A program made the translations under genes and the position numbers. Below the pieces are notes generated by a model. The model made no database searches. It worked only from the letters and a program-made list of their open reading frames with translations, and was not told the DNA's origin. Positions 8,802 through 16,913 of a DNA stretch of 30,803 nucleotides are shown piece by piece; the stretch's first letter is position 1; every line of letters starts with the position of its first letter. The stretch is from Muribaculaceae bacterium. GTDB taxonomy: Bacteria > Pseudomonadota > Alphaproteobacteria > Rs-D84. The stretch is from positions 1 through 30,803 of the forward strand of contig JAMPEH010000016.1 of the NCBI GenBank assembly GCA_023665245.1, given 5' to 3'.

Positions 8802-9974
8802 GTGAGTTACAGATTGTCAAATGCAGCAGAGCTGCTTCAGGGTCAGCCGATGTTTAAAATCCTGTCAAGAATAAAAGAGATGGAGCGGGCAGGAGAGCAT
8901 ATTGTCCACTTTGAAATCGGAGACCCGGATTTTTCATCGCCGACCAATGTTATCAAGGCTTGTGAGGATGCATTGGAGAACGGCTACACCCACTACTCTG
9001 ATTCGATGGGTGATTATGAATTCCGCAAGGCGATTGCCGAGAATAATATGTTTACAAGAGGATTTCAGCCTGATATCAGTCAGGTTTTGGTTACCCCGGG
9101 TGCAAATATTATGATTTATTATGCCGTGCGTTGTCTGGTAAATCCGGGGGATGAGGTTATCGTTCAGGACCCATGTTTTCCAACCTATTTATCCGTATTT
9201 AATTTTTGCGGGGTTAAGGCGGTAGGTGTTCCGCTTAAAGAGGAAAATGAATTCAGGCTGCAGCCAAGGGATTTGGAACAGGTAATCACGGAAAAAACAC
9301 GGCTGATTATAATAAACAGTCCGCACAATCCAACAGGTGCGGTTATGCGTAAGGAGGAGCTTGAGGAGATTGCAAATATTGCTTTGGAGCATAAGGTTTA
9401 TTTGTATCTGGATGAAATTTATTCGAGGATGAACTGGGGTGAGACTTCATTTTTCAGTCCGTCAATTGTGGATAAATGTAAGGATTACATGATTTTGGCA
9501 AACGGTTTTTCTAAGGCATTTGCCATGACGGGATGGAGGCTTGGCGTGGGTATCGGGCCAAGTGATGTAATAGAGAAAATGGGACTTTTGTTACAGACAA
9601 CGTCGTCCTGTGTCCCAAGCTTTATCCAACAGGCAGGTATTGAGGCAATCCGTGGTGACCAGTCACAGGTAAAGCAAATGATGGCGGAGTATAAGAGAAG
9701 GCGGGACATTTTAGTTTCGGGTTTAAATGAAATAGACAAAATAGAATGTTTAAATCCAGGCGGGGCATTTTATGTATTCCCAAACATCAAAGCTACAGGG
9801 CTGACAAGTGCGGAGTTCACAAAACGTCTGCTCGAGGAAGCTAAGGTTGGGGTATGTTCAGGCCGTGATTTCGGAGAAGCGGGAGAGGGCTACATCAGAC
9901 TTTGCTATGCAACCTCAGAGGATGAAATTGTAGAAGGCGTCAGACGGATTAAGACATTCGTTGACAGTTTATAA
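8802..9974 (+). CDS. Class I/II PLP-dependent aminotransferase
   Basis: This 390-aa fold-type I aminotransferase resembles the aspartate/alanine aminotransferase group. Visible motifs are SPHNPTGA (N176), YLDEIY (D204, Y207), and SKAFAMTGWRLG with the PLP Lys at K238 and Arg at R246. A GYIRLCYA segment near the C-terminus carries the carboxylate-binding Arg. It is not of the DegT sugar-aminotransferase type, so an amino acid/2-oxo acid substrate is more likely than a keto sugar. Translation starts at GTG (8802), eight bases after AAGGGGG and 22 bases after rfbH. Its place between rfbH and the YerE-like gene suggests that it supplies a 2-oxo acid to the next enzyme (inference). Confidence 0.85.
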   Translation: MSYRLSNAAELLQGQPMFKILSRIKEMERAGEHIVHFEIGDPDFSSPTNVIKACEDALENGYTHYSDSMGDYEFRKAIAENNMFTRGFQPDISQVLVTPGANIMIYYAVRCLVNPGDEVIVQDPCFPTYLSVFNFCGVKAVGVPLKEENEFRLQPRDLEQVITEKTRLIIINSPHNPTGAVMRKEELEEIANIALEHKVYLYLDEIYSRMNWGETSFFSPSIVDKCKDYMILANGFSKAFAMTGWRLGVGIGPSDVIEKMGLLLQTTSSCVPSFIQQAGIEAIRGDQSQVKQMMAEYKRRRDILVSGLNEIDKIECLNPGGAFYVFPNIKATGLTSAEFTKRLLEEAKVGVCSGRDFGEAGEGYIRLCYATSEDEIVEGVRRIKTFVDSL

Positions 9975-9985
9975 GGAGGAGAACT

Positions 9986-11788
9986 ATGAGAGCTTGTGAT
10001 TTGATTGCGGATTACATATATAAGCAGGGGATTGAGGATGTGTTTATGGTTTCGGGAGGAGGACTGATGTACCTTACGGATGGACTTGCCTGCAATCAGA
10101 ATTTAAAAAAGATTTGCTGTCACCATGAACAGGCAGTTGCCATGGCAGCCGTTGGTTATGCGAAATATAGAGGAATGGGTTGTGCGTATGTTACAACAGG
10201 CTGTGGCGGAACGAACACAATGACAGGTGTATTAAATGCATGGCAGGACAATGTGCCTTGTATATTTGTATCGGGACAATGTAAGCAAAAGGAGACTCTG
10301 GGGTATATAGGACTTCCCATAAGGCAGGTTGGTGTACAGGAGGCTGACATTGTTGAACTGGTAAAACCGATTACAAAATATGCAGTTATTATAAGAAATG
10401 TGAATGACGTACTGTACCATCTGGAAAAGGCATTTTATCTGGCAAGGCAGGGAAGACCTGGACCTGTATGGATTGATGTGCCGATGGATATACAGTCAGC
10501 GGAAATAGATGTCAACACATTGCGGCATTTTAATCCAAATGAATTAAAGGAAGAAAAAACAAAGATATCCGGGTGGGAGCTCGAAGATTTAGTTAAGAGC
10601 CTGCAGCAGGCGGAGCGTCCGGTTATTATAGGCGGACATGGTATCAGGCTTGCAGGTGCAGTCGATGCATTTAATGAACTGGTACATAAATATAAAATAC
10701 CAACCGTGTATTCAAGAATGGGGCTTGATGTTATGCCGACCATGGACAGATATAACATTGGAAGAATCGGAAATAAGGGTACAAGAGCCGGCAATTTTGC
10801 AGTGCAGAATGCGGATTTGGTTATTGCAATCGGAAGCAGATTAAGCGTGAGCAGTACAGGTCAGGAGTATGAATATTTTGCCCGTGAGGCAAAGGTGATT
10901 GCGGTTGACATTGACAGATATGAGCATATGAAAAATACAGTCCATGTAGATTCTGTCATTGTGGCAGATGCAAAAAATGTCATAGATAAGCTTCTTGCAT
11001 CGGAGGAGCTTTCGGTAAAGGATTACTCCGCATGGGCGGACAGATGCCTTGCATGGAAGGAAAAATATCCTGTATGTCTGAAAGAATACTATGATGATTC
11101 TGAGGGCATTAACATGTATGTTTTTGTGGAGGAGCTTTCCAGGTGTCTTCATGATGATTCGGTTGTTGTTACGGATGCAGGCTCGGCAGTTTATGTTCCT
11201 GCACAGGGAATCCGCACATCAAAGCTGACACAGAGATATATTACAAGTGGGGCACAGGCGGAGATGGGCTTTACCGTTCCTGCAACGGTAGGTGTATCAA
11301 CCGCACGTGGCTTCGGACAGACAATCGGTATTACGGGAGACGGCAGTTTTCAAATGAACCTGCAGGAGCTTCAGACGATTGTGCACAATAAGCTGCCGGT
11401 TAAACTGTTCGTGTGGAATAATGACGGCTATTTGTCAATTCGTGCGACCCAGAATAAGTTTTTTGAGGGACGCTTTATCGGAACGGATAACACATCAGGC
11501 GTGTCTTTTCCTGATTTGGCAAAGCTTGCGGATGCATACGGAATCAAATATTATAAAATGGATAAGATTGCAGACATGCATGAGCAATTAGAAACAATTT
11601 TAGGGGATGACGAGCCTGTTTTATGTGAGGTGATATCAATCAGGGATCAGCTTGTTGCACCGACGGTAAGCTCACGTACACTTCCTGACGGAAGACTTGT
11701 CTCCTCACCGATTGAAGACATGTTTCCATTTTTGTCCAGAGAGGAATTTGAGGAAAATATGATTGTGGAGCCTGTAAAAAACAGTTAG
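9986..11788 (+). CDS. Thiamine-diphosphate enzyme, acetolactate-synthase-like (YerE-like)
   Basis: This 600-aa member of the ThDP decarboxylase/carboligase superfamily has the acetolactate-synthase three-domain layout. The N-terminal Pyr domain carries the catalytic Glu (E48 in HHEQA). The central domain is of the FAD/NAD-like type, around VIIGGHG. The C-terminal PP domain has GDG-X24-NN at about 451-480, which binds Mg-ThDP. The usual GPG of true acetolactate synthase is changed to GCGGTNTMTG, and no regulatory subunit is present. In a CDP-sugar operon the best-known relative is YerE, which transfers the two-carbon unit of pyruvate to C4 of CDP-3,6-dideoxy-4-ketoglucose to build yersiniose. 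A similar carboligation is proposed here, with the acyl donor unknown. AAGGAGGAG precedes the ATG, 11 bases after the aminotransferase. A housekeeping acetolactate synthase is less likely given the neighbours. Confidence 0.75.
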   Translation: MRACDLIADYIYKQGIEDVFMVSGGGLMYLTDGLACNQNLKKICCHHEQAVAMAAVGYAKYRGMGCAYVTTGCGGTNTMTGVLNAWQDNVPCIFVSGQCKQKETLGYIGLPIRQVGVQEADIVELVKPITKYAVIIRNVNDVLYHLEKAFYLARQGRPGPVWIDVPMDIQSAEIDVNTLRHFNPNELKEEKTKISGWELEDLVKSLQQAERPVIIGGHGIRLAGAVDAFNELVHKYKIPTVYSRMGLDVMPTMDRYNIGRIGNKGTRAGNFAVQNADLVIAIGSRLSVSSTGQEYEYFAREAKVIAVDIDRYEHMKNTVHVDSVIVADAKNVIDKLLASEELSVKDYSAWADRCLAWKEKYPVCLKEYYDDSEGINMYVFVEELSRCLHDDSVVVTDAGSAVYVPAQGIRTSKLTQRYITSGAQAEMGFTVPATVGVSTARGFGQTIGITGDGSFQMNLQELQTIVHNKLPVKLFVWNNDGYLSIRATQNKFFEGRFIGTDNTSGVSFPDLAKLADAYGIKYYKMDKIADMHEQLETILGDDEPVLCEVISIRDQLVAPTVSSRTLPDGRLVSSPIEDMFPFLSREEFEENMIVEPVKNS

Positions 11789-11796
11789 GAGCTGAA

Positions 11797-12678
11797 ATGA
11801 AAAAAAGTATTTTAATAACGGGGGCATCAGGGTTTATCGGAAAAAATCTGAAAGAACAGCTTTGTGATAAGTATATTTTGTATGCACCGTCACATAATGA
11901 GCTGGATCTTTCAGATAAAACGAAGCTGAAAGCATTTTTCAAAGACCATAAGGTGGATGCTGTGATTCACACGGCAAACTGCAATAATACCAAGCAGCAT
12001 ACAGACGAGTATGAGGTTATTAAATGCAATTTGCAAATGTTTTATAACTTGGCAGACATGTCGGAGCATTATGGAAAGCTGATATACTTTGGCTCGGGTG
12101 CAGAGTACGGAAAAGCAAGAAGCCTTGACTTTGTTACGGAGGAGCAATTCGGAATGGTGATTCCTGAGGATGCATACGGATTATCAAAATACGTTATGGC
12201 GAGACATGCCCTAAATTCCGATAAAGTATATGACCTCTGTGTGTTTGGTGTGTATGGGAAATACGAGGAGTGGCACAGACGGTTTATTTCAAATGCAATT
12301 TGCAGGGCAATGAATCATATGCCTGTCACATTGAAAAGGGATGCGTTATTTTCTTATTTGTATATTGACGATTTAGTCATGATAACGGATTGGTTTATAG
12401 AAAATACGCCAAAGTATCACAGATATAATGTTGTAAACAGTCGAAACGAGGCTGTGACATTGCTTGCACTTGCACAAATTGTCAAGGATTGTTTTGGCGG
12501 TGCACCTGAGATTGTAGTGGCACAGGAAGGAAAAAAGGAAGCATACACTGCAAGCGGAAGACGACTGCTTCAGGAAGTGAAAGATGTATTCTTTACAGAA
12601 CCAAATGAGGGAGTCGCCTTGCTGAAAGAATATTATATGAACAATAAGCATTTGATAGATACGGCTAAGCTTGTGTGA
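11797..12678 (+). CDS. NAD(P)-dependent epimerase/reductase (extended SDR)
   Basis: This 293-aa extended short-chain dehydrogenase has the cofactor motif GASGFIG at 9-15 and the catalytic Y127-X3-K131 pair in AYGLSK. S100 is the likely third residue. In yersiniose pathways a comparable SDR (YerF) reduces the ketone left by YerE to a hydroxyethyl branch. Lying 8 bases behind the YerE-like gene, after an AGGAG site, this protein is a good candidate for the same step. A 4-ketoreductase or an epimerase acting on a CDP-sugar remains possible, since SDR substrate cannot be read from motifs. Confidence 0.8.
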   Translation: MKKSILITGASGFIGKNLKEQLCDKYILYAPSHNELDLSDKTKLKAFFKDHKVDAVIHTANCNNTKQHTDEYEVIKCNLQMFYNLADMSEHYGKLIYFGSGAEYGKARSLDFVTEEQFGMVIPEDAYGLSKYVMARHALNSDKVYDLCVFGVYGKYEEWHRRFISNAICRAMNHMPVTLKRDALFSYLYIDDLVMITDWFIENTPKYHRYNVVNSRNEAVTLLALAQIVKDCFGGAPEIVVAQEGKKEAYTASGRRLLQEVKDVFFTEPNEGVALLKEYYMNNKHLIDTAKLV

Positions 12679-12706
12679 TAAGGAATTAGGAATATAGAGG
12701 TGTTTT

Positions 12707-14473
12707 ATGAATAACGATGCAGTTGAAAGGTATGAACAGGGAATCGCCCTTTTTGAAGAAGGACGTTATGAGGAAGCGGTTGCATGTTTTGTTTATGCAT
12801 ATGAGAAGGGCTATATGCAGCCTGAAATTATTCAGGATGTTTATAGCTGCTTTGTCACGCCGAATATTCAGGAATTTCAGGATAATTATAATTTGGCGGG
12901 TGTTGAACAGTATGGCATTAAATGTGAGGACACCATGATTGATTTTATACCCGTTGAAGAATATGCGTTTTATATCTGGCATAAAAAACAGGAAAAATTT
13001 TTAGGTCTGATTGACGTGGCAGATATTAAAAAACCCGTAAGCAAAAGCTTTGAAAGCTTGTTTATAGAAGATGGATGCGATATGGAAGACATGATAAAAT
13101 GTCTGACGCAAAGAAACTGGAGTAATATCTATGTTCTGCTTGGCGGAGAGGAGTCAGAGCTTCTTTCCTTTTGTAAGCTGCCGCTTTTCTTCAAACAAAA
13201 TTTAGAGGATGCGATATTTTTCAAATCGGAGGAAGAAGTAAAGTCATATTTTAAAAACAGTGAAAGTTATCTTCCGAAAGCAATATGTGCCTATAATGTA
13301 CAATATTGGAAGGATTTTTATGATGAAATACACAAAGAAAGAATTGGCAATGTAGGGGTGGAACGAGGCAATATATTCCTGTCCATCTGTATTCCTACAT
13401 GGAACAGGGGCACGTCGGCATTGAATGCCGTGAAACATATACTGGCTTCTTCCTATGATGCTGAGATTGAGGTTGTTGTGTCAAATAACGGCTCCGATAA
13501 GACGGAGGGCTATGACGAGCTTAAAGAAATCAAGGATTCCCGGCTGAAATATTTTGAATTTGACAGCAATCAGGGCTTTGCCTGCAATTTCAGAACTGTA
13601 CTTGGTATGGCAGGAGGGATGTTTGCTGTCACATGCAGTGATGAGGACTTGTTATGCTTAGACGAGCTGCCGAAGTATATGGATTTCCTGCTTAATAACA
13701 TGGATGTAAGATTTTTGACTACCAGTGGAGTGGGACCGAATTTCAGGGATTCGGAAAGCTGCATTTTCTTATCAGAAATTGAGGCAAATGTTCATGCGAT
13801 TAACGCAAACTATATTACAGGTGCAACATATAATATTCGATATATGCGGGAAAATAAAATATTTGAAACGTATGATGAGATGAGTGGACTGGAATTTATC
13901 TATTGGTATGCACAATGTGTTATGGCTGCTATTGTAACGAAGGGTGGGAAAGCAGGTTTTTCTAATGTTAAGCTTTGGAATGAGGGTGGAACAGACGAAG
14001 AAATCGGTATGTTAAAATATATGAGGCTGGAAAACAGAATTAAACAGCAAAATGATGCAGTTGAATTTTGCAGTATACTTTATGATGATACGGAAATGTT
14101 TTTATCAATGATGCTGGAACGCATGTACAAAACATATTTGTTGTTGAAAGTGGGATTTTATTATTTGCCGAAAGAATTTATGAATGTGTACAAATGGACG
14201 GATGTATGCCTGTCAATTTATGAAAGTCATTTGGAGCTGCTTCGTAAATATTCGGATAAAGCTGAAGCATATTTAGAAAGATTAAAAGAGAATATTTTCA
14301 ATGATTTTAGTGAGTATATACTGAGTAATCCGGCGAAAGCATATCAGACGGAGCAGGAAAATCTGATTCAGGAAAAAGTGTCATTGGCAATGCAGCAAAA
14401 AATAAGACAGGGCATTTTGCCCGATGATATTTCTACGAAAGAGCTTGAAGATACAATAAAAGCAGGTTTATAA
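12707..14473 (+). CDS. TPR-like plus GT2 glycosyltransferase
   Basis: The 588-aa product begins with a TPR-like helix pair (about 5-40). A region of unknown type covers about 60-215. A GT-A family 2 domain follows from about 222, with SICIPTWNRG as the first strand, VVSNNGSDKT as the donor-binding loop and C-S-D-E-D as the likely DXD equivalent. The C-terminal third is helical and rich in Glu and Lys. The protein sits inside the CDP-sugar operon between the SDR and rfbG, so it is the best candidate for transferring the sugar this operon makes (inference). There is no membrane segment. Confidence 0.8.
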   Translation: MNNDAVERYEQGIALFEEGRYEEAVACFVYAYEKGYMQPEIIQDVYSCFVTPNIQEFQDNYNLAGVEQYGIKCEDTMIDFIPVEEYAFYIWHKKQEKFLGLIDVADIKKPVSKSFESLFIEDGCDMEDMIKCLTQRNWSNIYVLLGGEESELLSFCKLPLFFKQNLEDAIFFKSEEEVKSYFKNSESYLPKAICAYNVQYWKDFYDEIHKERIGNVGVERGNIFLSICIPTWNRGTSALNAVKHILASSYDAEIEVVVSNNGSDKTEGYDELKEIKDSRLKYFEFDSNQGFACNFRTVLGMAGGMFAVTCSDEDLLCLDELPKYMDFLLNNMDVRFLTTSGVGPNFRDSESCIFLSEIEANVHAINANYITGATYNIRYMRENKIFETYDEMSGLEFIYWYAQCVMAAIVTKGGKAGFSNVKLWNEGGTDEEIGMLKYMRLENRIKQQNDAVEFCSILYDDTEMFLSMMLERMYKTYLLLKVGFYYLPKEFMNVYKWTDVCLSIYESHLELLRKYSDKAEAYLERLKENIFNDFSEYILSNPAKAYQTEQENLIQEKVSLAMQQKIRQGILPDDISTKELEDTIKAGL

Positions 14474-14521
14474 ATAACTGTAACACAGATTGATATACAA
14501 TTGGATTGTGAGGAATGAGGA

Positions 14522-15592
14522 ATGGAGAGCATTTTTTTTAAAAACAAAACGGTATTGGTGACGGGACATACAGGGTTTAAAGGGGCATGGATGTGTAAGC
14601 TGTTACAGATGCTTGGGGCTAATGTGGTCGGTTATGCATTAAAGGCACCAACGGAGCCAGCCATATTTGATTTGTGCAATATTGCAGACGGTATGGTTTC
14701 GGTTTTGGGTGATGTGCGGGACAAGGAGCTGTTTCGTGAAGTTTTTGAACAACACAAGCCTGAAATCGTGATTCATATGGCGGCACAGCCAATTGTTAGG
14801 GAATCATATGTGAATCCGGTCTATACATATGAGACAAATATAATGGGGACAGTGAATGTTCTGGAAAATGTGCGAATGACACCATCCGTCCGCTCGGTTG
14901 TAAATGTGACAACGGACAAGGTGTACAAAAACAGAGAGTGGGCTTGGGGGTACAGGGAAGACGATGAGTTAAATGGCTATGACCCATATTCCAATTCAAA
15001 ATCCTGTTCTGAGCTTGTGACAGGCAGTTATATCAACTCGTTTTTCTCAGAGCGTGATATTGCAGTTTCTACCTGTAGGGCAGGCAATGTCATAGGTGGC
15101 GGGGACTTTGCAGTGGATAGAATTATTCCTGACTGCGTCCGTGCAGTACAAAATAATAAAAATATAATCGTGCGAAATCCATATTCCACACGCCCGTATC
15201 AGCACGTGCTGGAACCGGTTGTGGCATATCTCATGGTAGCAAAAAAGCAATATGATGAAAAATCATTGGCGGGCTGCTATAATGTGGGTCCCTCCGATGA
15301 GGACTGTTACACAACAGGGGAGCTTGTCTCCTTATTTTGCGGGGAATGGGACAGGCAGACAGGAACAAAGCCTGTATGGGAAAACCGCAACGAGGGCGGA
15401 CCACATGAATCAAATTTCTTAAAGCTTGACTGCTCGAAAATACGAAACACGTTTGGCTGGAAGCCGGTATGGAATGTAAAACAGGCGATGGAAAAAATTG
15501 TTGCGTGGAATGTATGTTATCTGAATAACGATGATGTGACGACGTGTATGGAACGGCAGATTGAGGAATATTTGTCAGATATAACTATATAA
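14522..15592 (+). CDS. rfbG: CDP-glucose 4,6-dehydratase
   Basis: This enzyme converts CDP-glucose to CDP-4-keto-6-deoxyglucose using bound NAD, the step between RfbF and RfbH. The 356-aa length is normal. Visible features are the cofactor motif GHTGFKG at 15-21, AAQP/IVRESY, the catalytic TTDKVYKN (T131, D132, K133) and Y156-X3-K160 in DPYSNSK. NVIGGGDFAVDRIIPD and RPYQHVLEP are characteristic of RfbG. The ATG follows a GAGGAATGAGGA leader. In many bacteria rfbG is next to rfbF; here it comes last, separated from it by five genes. Confidence 0.95.
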   Translation: MESIFFKNKTVLVTGHTGFKGAWMCKLLQMLGANVVGYALKAPTEPAIFDLCNIADGMVSVLGDVRDKELFREVFEQHKPEIVIHMAAQPIVRESYVNPVYTYETNIMGTVNVLENVRMTPSVRSVVNVTTDKVYKNREWAWGYREDDELNGYDPYSNSKSCSELVTGSYINSFFSERDIAVSTCRAGNVIGGGDFAVDRIIPDCVRAVQNNKNIIVRNPYSTRPYQHVLEPVVAYLMVAKKQYDEKSLAGCYNVGPSDEDCYTTGELVSLFCGEWDRQTGTKPVWENRNEGGPHESNFLKLDCSKIRNTFGWKPVWNVKQAMEKIVAWNVCYLNNDDVTTCMERQIEEYLSDITI

Positions 15593-15637
15593 GCGGTATG
15601 GTCCAAATAAATATAATGGCAACAGGGGAACGAGTGC

Positions 15638-15841
15638 ATGGAAAATATTTTAGAGCAAAAGTTTATGAATGATTTTAAAATTGGACGAACTATGCAGATT
15701 AGTTTTGGAGACGGATAGGGGGATAAAGAGTTTTATGATATACAGGCACGGCTTGCTAAGGAGACAGCGGATGTTTATATGAACTCTAAGGATGAGTTTG
15801 TGAGCATAATCAGTGAATATGAGCGGAGAATGAAAGAATAG
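15638..15841 (+). pseudogene. Small ORF (67 codons) broken by an in-frame amber stop
   Basis: An AGGGGAA site precedes an ATG at 15638. The frame runs 26 codons to a TAG at 15716-15718 and then stays open for 40 more codons to a TAG at 15839-15841. The two parts have a coherent, protein-like composition: FKIGRTMQISFGDG before the stop, and GDKEFYDIQARLAKE and then an acidic/basic helical tail ending in ERRMKE after it. A single TGG-to-TAG change (Trp lost) would explain the break. I recognise no family. It fills most of the 280-base gap between rfbG and the next GT2. Alternatives are a real 26-aa peptide, amber readthrough, or a chance frame. Confidence 0.5.
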
Positions 15842-15872
15842 TATTTGAAGGATATAAGAGGATGATATAATT

Positions 15873-16898
15873 ATGGAAAAATATATAAGCGTAATTATCC
15901 CATGTTATAATGCTGTTTCTTATTTGAACAGATGTGTAGACTCATTGCTTGCACAGACAATCGGTTATGAGCATCTGGAACTGATATTTGTCAATGATGC
16001 CTCCACAGATAACACATTGGATGTATTGCTCGGTTATGAAAAGAAGTATGAGGAAAATATCATTGTGATTAACTGTGAAAAGAACGGCAGACAGGGAGCA
16101 GCAAGAAATATCGGTATGAAATATGCGGGCTGTGATTATATTGCATTTTTGGATGCGGATGATTTTATTCACCCTGAGATGTATGAAAAATTGTATAACA
16201 AGGCAGTAGAATGTAATCTTGATGTTGCGGGATGCCATTCCATGAAAGTTATGTGTGGGAATGATGCGAAAAGCCCCTTAAAAGCGGATGGGGTGTATCA
16301 TGATATTTATTATATGGCAGATAGTACAGAAACAAGAAGGAATCTGATAGAAAATTGGAATATGGATGGAATTTGGGCAAACATATACCGCAAGGAAATT
16401 ATATTCAATTATGATATATGGTTTCCTGAGGGTGTGATGTATGAGGATAATTATTGGAGTGAATTGTTGAAATTTTATATAAATCGTGTATATGTTTTGG
16501 ATGAAGTCATGCATTATTACTTTGTGCACCAGCAGTCCACTACAGGAAGCTATAATTCAAAATGGCATTTTGACAGGCTGGCTGTTGAAGAACTGTTGCT
16601 TTGTGAGTATAAGAAAAGGGATATTTATAATACATATTGCGAATATATTATCAGGAGTTTTTTAGAAAGGTATTATTTTAATTCACTGTTTATATTTTTC
16701 ACAAGATTTGGAGAGGTTCCGATTGAAGTATTTAGAAAAATGACTGCAACAATCAGGAAAAGGATACCTGATTATAAGAGATATATAAAAGAAAATGGAG
16801 TAAATGAAATTCTTGCACAATTAATTGAAGTGGATTTAACGCAGGAAGAATTAAACCAAATCCAAAGTGCTTACATTGAGCAATTTGGACTATCATAA
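15873..16898 (+). CDS. GT2 glycosyltransferase (paralog of the N-terminal half of the 3086 gene)
   Basis: This 341-aa stand-alone protein has a GT-A family 2 domain with the NDAS motif at 41-44 and DADD at 94-97. The C-terminal helical part ends with QEELNQIQSAYI, corresponding to QEELNMLQEVYI in the 742-aa fusion protein. It therefore matches almost exactly the first 340 residues of that fusion, without the StrF-like extension. It starts after AAGAGGATG and is followed 15 bases later by another GT2. Donor and acceptor sugars are unknown. Confidence 0.85.
   Translation: MEKYISVIIPCYNAVSYLNRCVDSLLAQTIGYEHLELIFVNDASTDNTLDVLLGYEKKYEENIIVINCEKNGRQGAARNIGMKYAGCDYIAFLDADDFIHPEMYEKLYNKAVECNLDVAGCHSMKVMCGNDAKSPLKADGVYHDIYYMADSTETRRNLIENWNMDGIWANIYRKEIIFNYDIWFPEGVMYEDNYWSELLKFYINRVYVLDEVMHYYFVHQQSTTGSYNSKWHFDRLAVEELLLCEYKKRDIYNTYCEYIIRSFLERYYFNSLFIFFTRFGEVPIEVFRKMTATIRKRIPDYKRYIKENGVNEILAQLIEVDLTQEELNQIQSAYIEQFGLS
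16035..16109 (+). repeat. 75-bp near-identical direct repeat, copy 1
   Basis: This stretch encodes residues of the GT2 N-terminal domain from YEKKYEENIIVINCEKNG onward. It matches 17076-17150 at 72 of 75 positions, and two of the three differences are in third codon positions. The downstream parts of the two genes differ far more. Confidence 0.9.
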
Positions 16899-16913
16899 GG
16901 AGAGTGGCAAAAG

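Noticed and set aside
8802..11788. Phosphonate pathway (ThDP decarboxylase plus aminotransferase)
   Set aside because: No PEP mutase gene is present, and the neighbours are all CDP-hexose genes.
15716..15718. Amber codon read as pyrrolysine
   Set aside because: There is no pyl gene or special structure in view. A nonsense mutation of a Trp codon is simpler.
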